A program made the position numbers and the translations under genes. A stretch of 64,000 nucleotides of DNA from Ruegeria atlantica. GTDB lineage: Bacteria; Pseudomonadota; Alphaproteobacteria; Rhodobacterales; Rhodobacteraceae. The notes under the pieces were generated by a model. That model was not told the DNA's origin. It did no database searches and worked only from the letters and a program-made list of their open reading frames with translations. Of this stretch, positions 36,246-43,966 are shown piece after piece. The number at the start of each line of letters is the position of its first letter. The first letter of the stretch is position 1. The stretch lies in contig NZ_CYPU01000039.1 in NCBI RefSeq assembly GCF_001458195.1, forward strand, positions 372,093 to 436,092, written 5' to 3'.

Positions 36246-36646
36246 ACCATGTCCTGAAACCCGCCCGGCATGGCCGCAAAAAACGCAGTTTTGTCGTCAA
36301 AGCCCCAGAATTTGCGAAAGAACGGCACGCCAACCATTGCAATCAGCAGGATAAATACTGGTATCAGCAAAAGGGACGCCGCCATCTTTGGAAGTTCCGC
36401 GAACAGGCTGGGTGTGATCGACGCCCCGACCGCGACGCCGAGGATGGTTCTGGACCCGACCGAGATTTGCCCGAAATCCCACATGGGTGCGTGTGCCAAA
36501 GCTGCAATCAAACACGCTGACATCGGCCCGAACAGAAAGGGAAGCGGCAGGTTCAACGCCCAAAAAACTGCAGTTCCCAACATAGCCAATATCAGCGTGA
36601 CTGACCGTTGCATCAGCGGCGACAAATGAAGGCTTGAGGCGGTCAA
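36246..36646 (-). pseudogene. AbrB-family membrane protein, N-terminal fragment cut by the IS
   Basis: About 133 residues of an AbrB/AmoB-like inner-membrane protein (family length about 350). Three or four helices and the family segments LPLPFLFGPMSACLIAA, SRTILGVAVGASI and AAMPGGFQDMVA are present. The frame crosses into the IS at 36245 and ends inside it after unrelated residues. The rest of the gene is not present on the other side of the IS, so a deletion or rearrangement accompanied or followed the insertion. The divergent GntR gene is probably its regulator. Confidence 0.82.
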
Positions 36647-36664
36647 GGATAGTGTCCGATTTCG

Positions 36665-36695
36665 TTGACTAAGTCATGTATCCAAATGTATACAA
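36665..36695 (+). promoter_or_regulatory. Promoter and operator of the gntR gene
   Basis: TTGACT (36665-36670), 18 bases, TATACA (36689-36694) form a good sigma-70 promoter. Over it lie two 10-base tandem repeats, ATGTATCCAA (36676-36685) and ATGTATACAA (36686-36695), the second including the palindrome TGTATACA, and an 11-base palindrome TGACTAAGTCA at 36666-36676. Such symmetric TGTAYACA-like sites are typical GntR/FCD operators, so autoregulation is likely. Confidence 0.55.
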
Positions 36696-36720
36696 AGAGG
36701 CGCAATATGCAAGATTGAGA

Positions 36721-37401
36721 ATGATGAAAACTCAAGAAGATCCTAATCAAACCGGCCCACAGGGGAATTCCGCTTATCAGCGCTTGCTGGATGAAATTCG
36801 CGAGGGTGTTTTGTTACCTGGTGAACGGCTGAGAGAGATCGAGCTGTCCGAAAGACTGGGTGTCAGCCGAACACCTGTGCGCGAAGCGATACGGCAACTC
36901 GAAGCGGATGGGTTGGTGACGCATGTCCCTAGGCTGGGCGCAACGGTTCGCAGCCTGAGCTATTCGGAGGTTATGGAACTGTATGAAATGCGCGCCGTAC
37001 TTGAAGGAACAGCGGCACGGTTGGCGGCACGCGCGGCTTCGGATGTGGAACTGGACGAACTTAATGTCCTGAATGATCGCCTTGCCGAGGCTGGCACCGG
37101 TCCGGTGGCCGCTCAGTTGAACCGTATTTTCCACGCCACGCTGTTGGATGCCGCCAAAAACCGCTTTCTCACAAAGTCGATGTTATCGTTGCAAAAGGCG
37201 TTGTTGATATTGGGTCCGTCCCAAATGCTGGATGGTCAGCGCGCAGACGATGCCGCGGGTGAGCATCGCCGTGTGATGGACGCCTTGCAGGCCCGCGACG
37301 GCGACGCAGCCGAGCTGGCGATGCGCGCCCATGTTCATGCGGCCCAGCGAATGCGTATCCGCGCGTTGCAGAAACGGGACCGCGCAATTGATCAGGCCTG
37401 A
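36721..37401 (+). CDS. GntR-family (FCD) transcriptional regulator
   Basis: A 226-residue repressor-type regulator. The winged helix-turn-helix is at about 20-85, with LREIELSERLGVSRTPVREAIRQLEADGLV. The FCD ligand domain follows, with YEMRAVLEGTAARLAA, the metal-binding Asp/His positions in HATLLDAAKN and GEHRRVMDAL, and a C-terminal HVHAAQRMR. An upstream in-frame ATG at 36676 lies within the promoter and operator, so I start at 36721 (36724 also possible). It probably controlled the adjacent AbrB-type gene, which is now cut. Ligand unknown, likely a small carboxylic acid. Confidence 0.88.
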   Translation: MMKTQEDPNQTGPQGNSAYQRLLDEIREGVLLPGERLREIELSERLGVSRTPVREAIRQLEADGLVTHVPRLGATVRSLSYSEVMELYEMRAVLEGTAARLAARAASDVELDELNVLNDRLAEAGTGPVAAQLNRIFHATLLDAAKNRFLTKSMLSLQKALLILGPSQMLDGQRADDAAGEHRRVMDALQARDGDAAELAMRAHVHAAQRMRIRALQKRDRAIDQA

Positions 37402-37530
37402 CCTGAGGAGCTGATTGTCCTAGCTATTGGTCTTAGGTTCCTTCGCCAAACCACTTCTCCCGTCCGCAGAAGCCGACGGAAAGCACGGCTATCGTGGAGG
37501 TCGTTGTTTAGGCTCTTCCGGTACAAACAC

Positions 37531-38409
37531 TCAGCTGACCACTTTCAAAGGGTTGGCGCCTTCAACCTCGCGGCTAATCTCTTGTACCAGCGCCATCGCG
37601 GCAGGGTTTCGGCGCTTAACATGCATACGCGCGACAAAAATGATCGGCGGGGGATCGGGGAACACGCCTTTGACCACCTCTATGTCCGGTGTGACATGCA
37701 TTCCATTCAACAGGGCGACGCCCAAACCGGACCGCACGGCCGACTGAAGGCCAGTGGCGCTTGGGCATTCTAATACGTTGTCGAAGCGGTGCCCTTGCAG
37801 CTGCCCATCTCCGAAGCCCCATTTGCGATAGAAACATTGGCTGTCGAAGGACAGAAAGGGAACAGGTGCTGTCGTATCCAGTTGGAAATCCGGTGATTTT
37901 ACCCAGTGCAGAGTGTCCTCGAACAAGATCAGGTCATCTGGCCGCGCATCGTGCCGAAAGATTTGCATGACGGCGACATCCAACTCTCCGGCCTTCAACC
38001 ACTCTTGCACGTTCAGACTTTGACTGGTGCGTGTTCGGACCTGAACGTCCGGGTAAAGCCGGGTGAAACGGCCCAATATGCGGGCGATGTCGCTGGTGGC
38101 CGTGTCCTCGGTCATACCCAGCCGGAGTGCGCCGGCCAAAGGTTTCTTGCTCAAACTGGCCAACGCCTCATCGTGCAGGGCACATATTCGGCGGGCATAG
38201 TCGCACAGGCGCAGACCTGTATCTGTGAACAGAGGGCCACCGGGTCGGCGCGCCAGCAGATCGCAGTCCAGGGCTTGCTCTAACCGTCTGATTTTGTGGC
38301 TGACTGCCGATTGCGACAGCGCCAGATGCTCGGCCGCGCGCGTCACGCCGCCATGGGATGCGATGGCTAGAAGGGCGCGCAGGGCGTCAATTTCCAATCG
38401 GTCGGTCAT
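37531..38409 (-). CDS. LysR-family transcriptional regulator
   Basis: A 292-residue LysR protein. The N-terminal helix-turn-helix reads RALLAIASHGGVTRAAEHLALSQSAVSHKIRRLEQAL, followed by the inducer-binding domain from about residue 90. The frame is open up to 38451, but that stretch contains the dyad ATGAA-N5-TTCAT and AT-rich promoter DNA, so I start at 38409. It is divergent from an alpha/beta-hydrolase remnant that it probably once controlled. It ends convergently 129 bases from gntR. Confidence 0.87.
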   Translation of the reverse strand: MTDRLEIDALRALLAIASHGGVTRAAEHLALSQSAVSHKIRRLEQALDCDLLARRPGGPLFTDTGLRLCDYARRICALHDEALASLSKKPLAGALRLGMTEDTATSDIARILGRFTRLYPDVQVRTRTSQSLNVQEWLKAGELDVAVMQIFRHDARPDDLILFEDTLHWVKSPDFQLDTTAPVPFLSFDSQCFYRKWGFGDGQLQGHRFDNVLECPSATGLQSAVRSGLGVALLNGMHVTPDIEVVKGVFPDPPPIIFVARMHVKRRNPAAMALVQEISREVEGANPLKVVS

Positions 38410-38440
38410 TTGTGAAACCATGACATTTTTTAATTGAGCC

Positions 38441-38455
38441 ATGAATATCATTCAT
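38441..38455. promoter_or_regulatory. LysR-type operator dyad
   Basis: ATGAA-TATCA-TTCAT, which contains the T-N11-A pattern of LysR sites (T38442 to A38454), lies in the divergent gap between the lysR gene and the hydrolase remnant. Confidence 0.5.
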
Positions 38456-38515
38456 TTGTGTCACGCGCCAGTATTGAACTACTGGTCAGGAAATCCAAAG
38501 CTCAGGAGCATTCGC

Positions 38516-38857
38516 ATGCCGCATCTCGTCCCGGACCACACAGTGATCAAAACCCCGCGGATGGTCCCCGGAACCCATGGGGAAGGCGATCCGGTGGTTT
38601 TGATCCACAGCACATTATCTTACATCCGGTGCGACGTGCCGCCTGTATGGGCAGCGGCGGGCAACAGGGTACACTTGTTCGATCTGGCGTGTCTTGGTCA
38701 GTCTGAACGACCTTGGAATCCGGCGCTTAATGGGTCGGTTACCGATCAAGTTCCCGTCGTTCACAAGTTGCCGAAAAACTGCAGTCATTTCCAGATTAGA
38801 GATCAGCCCAAACGGACACCCGCGCCGCTGATCAATCTCCTGACGCGAAAGGGCTGA
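38516..38857 (+). pseudogene. Alpha/beta-hydrolase remnant (haloalkane dehalogenase-like N terminus)
   Basis: A 113-codon frame starting after AGGAGC. Its first 80 residues read like the N terminus of an alpha/beta-hydrolase: GEGDPVVLIHSTLSYIRCDV, where HGTPSYSxIWRDV is usual, and NRVHLFDLACLGQSERPWNP. Small deletions are evident, and the sequence loses all similarity after QVPVVHKL, before the nucleophile elbow. The catalytic Ser or Asp and the His are therefore absent. It faces the LysR gene and is followed 3 bases later by a small membrane-protein gene. I regard it as a decayed gene. Confidence 0.65.
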
Positions 38858-38860
38858 GCC

Positions 38861-39115
38861 ATGACGGATCAAATCAAAACCCGTGACCGGCGCGGCCTGA
38901 CGACCGTATTCGAAATCACCGGATCGGTGTTGGCAATGGCCTATGCCTTGCTGATCGCGTCGAATACGGGGGCTGAGTTGCTGGGTTTCACCCTGTTGTT
39001 AGTGTCCTCGGGCCTGTTTGCGGCTTGGGCCGTAATAGATCGCCGCTGGACGTTCCTGTTGTTGCAAGGGTTCTATGGGGCCTCAGCGATCATCGGCTTG
39101 ATCCGGTGGGCATGA
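38861..39115 (+). CDS. Small membrane protein, CBU_0592-like
   Basis: An 84-residue protein with three hydrophobic segments at about 16-34, 38-56 and 62-82. The pattern of helices and the motif FLLLQGFYGASAIIGLIRW resemble the CBU_0592-like domain of small bacterial membrane proteins, which have no assigned role. The start lies 3 bases after the hydrolase remnant, so it shares that transcript. The gene is intact. Confidence 0.65.
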   Translation: MTDQIKTRDRRGLTTVFEITGSVLAMAYALLIASNTGAELLGFTLLLVSSGLFAAWAVIDRRWTFLLLQGFYGASAIIGLIRWA

Positions 39116-39158
39116 ACTTCGCATAGGGCGGTTGCGGAAATCTTGCTAGAACAGTCTT

Positions 39159-40163
39159 ATGCGCAATAAAGACAGAATCAAAATCGGCTTTTTGCTGTTT
39201 GACGGCTTTCCCATGGCCTGCCTGACCTCGGTAATCGAGCCGTTGCGGGCGGCCAATGAAATCGCCGGGCAAGAGGCGTTTTGCTGGTCGCTGCTGTCCG
39301 AGCGTCAACAGAAAGTACAATCCAGCGCAGGTGTCCGGTTCGAGGCCGAGCAATCTCTGGCCGACTGCAAGGATATCGACATCTTGTTCCTTCTCAGCAG
39401 CCCAACGTCCGGCTTTGATAATACAACCGTTGGCAACGGTGCTCTGCGCAGTCTTGGACGGCATGGCACTGTTTTGGGCGGGATTAGCGGTGGTGTTTTC
39501 CCATTGGTCCGGTCCGGGGTGATGGGGGGCCAACCTGTTTCCGTCCATTGGTGCTATGAGGCCGCATTTCTGGCTGAGTTTCCCGAAGTCGACTCGCGTA
39601 GCGAGGTGATCGTGAAAACGGCGACACGCTACACCGCAGCCGGTGCCGCTGCCGGGTTCGATCTGGCCCTGCATCTGATTGAAGATCGGCTGGGTGGCGA
39701 AGTCGCGCACGAGGTTGCCTGTTGGTTCCAACATCCGATGATGCGCGGGTCAGGGGTGCGGCAACAGGTTCCGACCACGACCGCGCCGGAAACCGGGGAC
39801 AGCCTTCCACCGTTGGTGTCGAGCTGCGTCGACCTGTTCGCCGGTCATATGAGCGATCCGATTTCCATCGCAGAGGCCGCACAGCAAATCGGGGTCACGC
39901 CACGCCAGGTGGAACGTGCTTTCAAACAGGCGACGGGCCAGAGCCCCAGCCATTACTATCGCGCAATGCGCATGAATGCGGCACGGCAGATGGTGGTCTA
40001 TACCAAAGACCCGATCGCAGATATCGCGGCTGCGATCGGGTATGGTTCAGTGGCGCCGCTTGTGACGCATTATCGGTCAGCATTTGGGCTAAGCCCAAGC
40101 GAAGACCGTCGCAGGATCAACCGCTTCCGTGTCGAAGGTAACGCGCCATTGCCGTCAGTCTGA
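39159..40163 (+). CDS. GlxA/AraC-family regulator, probably GbdR-like regulator of sarcosine catabolism
   Basis: A 334-residue regulator. The N-terminal half is a DJ-1/PfpI-like domain (IGFLLFDGFPMACLTSVIEPLRAANEI) and the C-terminal 100 residues hold two AraC helix-turn-helix motifs (ISIAEAAQQIGVTPRQVERAFKQATGQSP and DPIADIAAAIGYGSVAPLVTHYRSAFG). In Pseudomonas, GbdR of this architecture responds to glycine betaine and dimethylglycine and controls sarcosine oxidase. Here the gene ends 7 bases from soxG, convergent to soxBDAG, which makes the same role likely. Confidence 0.85.
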   Translation: MRNKDRIKIGFLLFDGFPMACLTSVIEPLRAANEIAGQEAFCWSLLSERQQKVQSSAGVRFEAEQSLADCKDIDILFLLSSPTSGFDNTTVGNGALRSLGRHGTVLGGISGGVFPLVRSGVMGGQPVSVHWCYEAAFLAEFPEVDSRSEVIVKTATRYTAAGAAAGFDLALHLIEDRLGGEVAHEVACWFQHPMMRGSGVRQQVPTTTAPETGDSLPPLVSSCVDLFAGHMSDPISIAEAAQQIGVTPRQVERAFKQATGQSPSHYYRAMRMNAARQMVVYTKDPIADIAAAIGYGSVAPLVTHYRSAFGLSPSEDRRRINRFRVEGNAPLPSV

Positions 40164-40170
40164 CGTTGTT

Positions 40171-40731
40171 TTACAGCGCCGACCGCATTGCAGTGACGAT
40201 GGCATGATGCAACGATCCGGCGGATGAACGGGGGCCATAAATGCTGAACGCTTCATCTGACCGACAGAGAACAAAGCACCCAATGTGGTGAATTGAGCAA
40301 CGGGCGACGCTGCCCGCATCGATATTGCGCAGGTCCAGCATAGATAACAGTTCCAACACAGCCGGAATCTGATCACCGTTCAGGTCGAACCGTGTCCAAC
40401 CGTCGGTCTGTTCTGTCACCGACGCGGTATCGCCCAAAGCGGACTTCACCTGATCAGTAAGCTCTTCGTGCGTGTCAAAAGGCGCCTCGATCATCCACTG
40501 ATCCGGACCGGCCCAAAAGGCAGTGACAGTGTCACCTGCATGTTGGCCGATACCAGGTGCAGGGGCACCGATCAGTTTTGCCAGGGCTTTGCTGGCTTTG
40601 GTTTCCTGTCCCATCCGCGCGGCGGCGGATGCCAGTGCGGCGCCCGGAACTTCCCGGCACGTAACCCCGCCAACAGTGTCGACCTGCGGTTCGGACCCGC
40701 CCAATGCGGTTATTGCAACTAGATCATGCAC
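40171..40731 (-). CDS. soxG: Sarcosine oxidase gamma subunit
   Basis: A 186-residue subunit of heterotetrameric sarcosine oxidase, which oxidizes sarcosine to glycine and passes the methyl carbon to tetrahydrofolate. It resembles the GcvT-like gamma fold: AFWAGPDQWMIEAP, VTEQTDGWTRFDLNGD and ARCSIHHIGCFVLCR. I start at GTG 40731, nine bases after GGAGAG, inside the last codons of soxA; ATG 40755 lacks this spacing. It is the last gene of soxBDAG. Confidence 0.9.
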   Translation of the reverse strand: MHDLVAITALGGSEPQVDTVGGVTCREVPGAALASAAARMGQETKASKALAKLIGAPAPGIGQHAGDTVTAFWAGPDQWMIEAPFDTHEELTDQVKSALGDTASVTEQTDGWTRFDLNGDQIPAVLELLSMLDLRNIDAGSVARCSIHHIGCFVLCRSDEAFSIYGPRSSAGSLHHAIVTAMRSAL

Positions 40732-43669
40732 GCAGACGCTCTCCTTCGGGGTCAACGAAATGGGCCGATACGATTTCGACTTCGACGGTCAGGTCGGTCA
40801 ATGGGGACACAAGGCGCATCTTCTCGCCCATTCGGTTGGCACCGTCCTGCAAAAGACCCAGCCCGATATTGCTGTTCAGAATGGGCGAATACGCAGCCGA
40901 AGTGACATAGCCCTGATCGTGCGCGGCATCCACCGGGCCGGTCGTGTTCATCAAATGGCCACCAGCGGTGACTTTCTCTTCGGGCGATACCGGTTTGATC
41001 CCGACCAGCCGCAGGACATCCGGTTCTACCAAGGCCTCTCGTTCGGACAGGGTCGATCCGATGCCGTCTTTCTTTTTCGACACCATCTTACCCAATCCAA
41101 GATTCAATGCCGTTGTGGTGCCATTCAACTCGTTGCCGGCCGCGTGGCCCTTTTCGATCCGCATGACGCCCAGCGCTTCGGTGCCGTAAGGGACAACCTC
41201 AAATTCTTCACCTTCGGTCATCAGACGCCGCATCAGCGCATCGCCATAGCGTGAGGGCACGGCGATTTCGAACGCTAACTCTCCCGAGAATGAGATCCGG
41301 AAAAGCCGCGCCCGCAACCCGTCGCAAACCGTAATGTTGCCACAGCCCATGAACGGGAACGCGTCGTTTGAAATGTCGAATTCAGGGTCGACGATCTTTT
41401 GCAACAGCTTGCGCGAATTGGGACCAGCGACAGCATATTGCGCCCAGGATTCCGTGGTCGAGATCAGCTGCACATCCATATCCGGGAACAGGCATTGGCG
41501 CACAAATTCCATGTGACGATAGACATTTACCGCATTGGCCGTGGTCGTTGTGACGACAAAATGATCCTCGGCCAGACGCGCGGCTGTGCCATCGTCCATT
41601 ACCATGCCGTCTTCGCGAAGCATCAGGCCATAGCGGGTTTTTCCCACGGGAAGCTTGGTGAAACCGTTCGCGTAGACGCGGTTCAGGAAATCAGCCGCGT
41701 CCGCGCCCTGCACGTCGATTTTTCCAAGTGTCGTACAGTCGCACACCCCGACGGACGCGCGGGTCTGGCGCACTTCACGGTCCACTGATTCACGCCAATG
41801 AAGCTCACCGGGCAGGGGAAACCACTGCGCGCGCAGCCAGTTGCCGACTTCGACAAACACAGCGCCCTTCTCCTTGGCCCAATAATGCGAGGGCGTCAGG
41901 CGCGTGGGGTGGAATTCTTGTCCCTTCATCCGACCGGCGAAGGTGCTGATCGGAACAGGCGTGTAGGGCGGGCGGAAAATGGTTGTCCCTGTTTCGGGGA
42001 TCGATTTTCCGGCCACCTCGGCCATGATCGCCAATGCGCTGATGTTCGAGGTCTTGCCCTGATCAGTCGCCATGCCAAGGGTGGTATAGCGTTTCAGGTG
42101 TTCAACTGACCGGAACCCTTCCTGATAGCTGAGTTTGACGTCCTTGACGGTCACGTCATTTTGCTGGTCCAGCCAAGCGCGTTTGCAGCCTTCGACATAC
42201 CAGAACGGTTTCTGCGCGATCGGAGTATCCTCGGCCTCGGGCAAGACAGGCTGAGCAACGCTCAGCTCCAGCGCTGCCGCGGCAGCCTCGGCACCGGATT
42301 GCAATGCACCTTGCGTAGACATCACTCCGTTCGCTGCGCCCGCGACAGTCAATCCGACGGGCAGATTTGAACCGGGCACAAAGGCGGCCAGATCGTCGTT
42401 CCAGACCGGACGCCCGCGCTGATGGCAGGTCAGGTGCACATTCGGGTTCCAACCCCCCGAAACGCCCAGTGCGCCGCATTCCAGCGTGCGGGTCGAGCCG
42501 TCGGGCAGGGCAACTTCGACAAAGGTCAGACCAAGACGCCCCTTGGTATTCACAACCTGTGCGCCGCTCAGGACTTCGTAATCGTAGTTGACCGGAGCAT
42601 CCTCACGCACATCGACAACGGCGCAAATGTGAACGCCCTTGGCATGCAAGTCGGCGGCGGTGCGGTGACCGTCGTCGTTGTTGGTAAAGATCGCTACGCG
42701 TTGAGAGGCCGTAACCGCAAACCGATTGGCATAAGTTCGCAAGGCGCTGGCCATCATGATGCCGGGGCGGTCGTTGTTTTCAAACGCGATGGGCCGTTCA
42801 GTCGACCCCGCACACAGCAATGTCTTCTTGGTGTAAATGCGCCATAAGATCTGGCGCGGTTTACCTGCGGGCAGGGTGGCCACATGATCTCCGGTGCGTT
42901 CTACAGCGCCGTAGATGCCGTGGTCGAAGGCGCCGATGACAGTGGTTCTGGCCATCAGCCGGACGTTGGGCATACTTGACAGTTCGGCGACAGCCTGCGC
43001 GGCCCAATCGCTGCCGCTCTGATCTCCGACTGAGAATGTCTCGCTGTTCAGACGTCCGCCGAACCGAAAATCCTCATCAGCCAGAATAACGTCGGCACCC
43101 GCGCGCCCTGCGGTCAGGGCTGCCATCAAGCCCGATGGACCGGCGCCGATGATCAGCAGATCACAGTGGCGGAACCCTTTGTCATATTCGTCGGGGTCAG
43201 CCTCCATCGACAAAGAGCCAAGGCCAGCGGCGCGGCGAATGATCGGCTCATAGATTTTTTCCCAAAAAGCGGCCGGCCACATGAAGGTCTTGTAGTAGAA
43301 CCCGGCGGACAGGAAATTCGAGAACAGGTCGTTTACGCCAAGCGCATCGAATTTCAGGCTGGGCCAACGGTTCTGCGATTGCGCCTCAAGCCCGTCAAAC
43401 ATCTCGGTCGTTGTGGCCCGTGTGTTGGGTTCCTGCCGGTTGCCGGAGCGCAGCTCGACAATGCCATTGGGTTCCTCGGATCCGGCAGTCAGCAGGCCGC
43501 GCGGGCGGTGATACTTGAACGAGCGTCCGATCAATCGCACGTCATTGGCCAGCAAAGCCGAAGCCAGCGTATCGCCGGGATGGGCGGTATAGTTGCGGTT
43601 GTCGAACCGGAAGTTCACTGTTGTGTTGCGGTCGATCTGGCCACCGCTCAGTCTGTTGGATTGCGTCAT
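40724..43669 (-). CDS. soxA: Sarcosine oxidase alpha subunit
   Basis: A 981-residue subunit. Residues 1-100 form a 2Fe-2S-like ferredoxin fold without the cysteines (GDTLASALLANDVRLIGRSFKYHRPRG pattern). A dinucleotide-binding domain follows with LLIIGAGPSGLMAALTAGRAGADVILADE at about 170-200, binding NAD. The C-terminal 400 residues are a GcvT module that binds tetrahydrofolate, with the Asp-containing GCGNITVCDGLRARLFRISFSGELAFE segment. Its start overlaps the soxD stop by 4 bases and it overlaps soxG downstream. Length is normal. Confidence 0.95.
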   Translation of the reverse strand: MTQSNRLSGGQIDRNTTVNFRFDNRNYTAHPGDTLASALLANDVRLIGRSFKYHRPRGLLTAGSEEPNGIVELRSGNRQEPNTRATTTEMFDGLEAQSQNRWPSLKFDALGVNDLFSNFLSAGFYYKTFMWPAAFWEKIYEPIIRRAAGLGSLSMEADPDEYDKGFRHCDLLIIGAGPSGLMAALTAGRAGADVILADEDFRFGGRLNSETFSVGDQSGSDWAAQAVAELSSMPNVRLMARTTVIGAFDHGIYGAVERTGDHVATLPAGKPRQILWRIYTKKTLLCAGSTERPIAFENNDRPGIMMASALRTYANRFAVTASQRVAIFTNNDDGHRTAADLHAKGVHICAVVDVREDAPVNYDYEVLSGAQVVNTKGRLGLTFVEVALPDGSTRTLECGALGVSGGWNPNVHLTCHQRGRPVWNDDLAAFVPGSNLPVGLTVAGAANGVMSTQGALQSGAEAAAAALELSVAQPVLPEAEDTPIAQKPFWYVEGCKRAWLDQQNDVTVKDVKLSYQEGFRSVEHLKRYTTLGMATDQGKTSNISALAIMAEVAGKSIPETGTTIFRPPYTPVPISTFAGRMKGQEFHPTRLTPSHYWAKEKGAVFVEVGNWLRAQWFPLPGELHWRESVDREVRQTRASVGVCDCTTLGKIDVQGADAADFLNRVYANGFTKLPVGKTRYGLMLREDGMVMDDGTAARLAEDHFVVTTTTANAVNVYRHMEFVRQCLFPDMDVQLISTTESWAQYAVAGPNSRKLLQKIVDPEFDISNDAFPFMGCGNITVCDGLRARLFRISFSGELAFEIAVPSRYGDALMRRLMTEGEEFEVVPYGTEALGVMRIEKGHAAGNELNGTTTALNLGLGKMVSKKKDGIGSTLSEREALVEPDVLRLVGIKPVSPEEKVTAGGHLMNTTGPVDAAHDQGYVTSAAYSPILNSNIGLGLLQDGANRMGEKMRLVSPLTDLTVEVEIVSAHFVDPEGERLRA

Positions 43670-43953
43670 TTGGAACGTCCCCGCGCGCGGGCCACATCGC
43701 GGGCCAGTTCTACCTTGGAAATCTCATGTGTGGTGGTGTCGCGGGTAACGACCAGCCACGACCGGTCGCCAGCTTCATGATACCACAGTTCTTGATGCTC
43801 GCCTGCGGGATTGTCGCGCAGATAGCCGTATTCATAGAACGCGTCCGCCGCGTCTTCGGCCTGCCAGTCCGGGCGGTTGATCAGTGACGCGTCACCCAGA
43901 TAGGTGAATTCAGATGCGTCGCGCGGGCCCAGAAGGGGATGGTTGATAATCAT
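43666..43953 (-). CDS. soxD: Sarcosine oxidase delta subunit, zinc cysteines replaced
   Basis: A 95-residue subunit. In well-studied SoxD the N terminus reads CPxCGxR and a later H-x3-C completes a zinc site. Here the N terminus reads NHPLLGPRD and the later part YHEAGD; the three cysteines are replaced by His, Leu and Asp, and the protein contains no cysteine. The rest (ASEFTYLGDA, ELWYHEAGDRSWLVVTRDTTTHEI) keeps the family pattern. The gene sits between soxB and soxA as expected, overlapping soxA by 4 bases. Zinc is probably not bound. Confidence 0.9.
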   Translation of the reverse strand: MIINHPLLGPRDASEFTYLGDASLINRPDWQAEDAADAFYEYGYLRDNPAGEHQELWYHEAGDRSWLVVTRDTTTHEISKVELARDVARARGRSK

Positions 43954-43966
43954 TCTCGTGCTCCGC

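Noticed and set aside
35185-36254. Target-site duplication around the IS
   Set aside because: The 9 bases on each side (GAGGCTGAC, ACCATGTCC) differ, and no shorter repeat of three or more bases is convincing.
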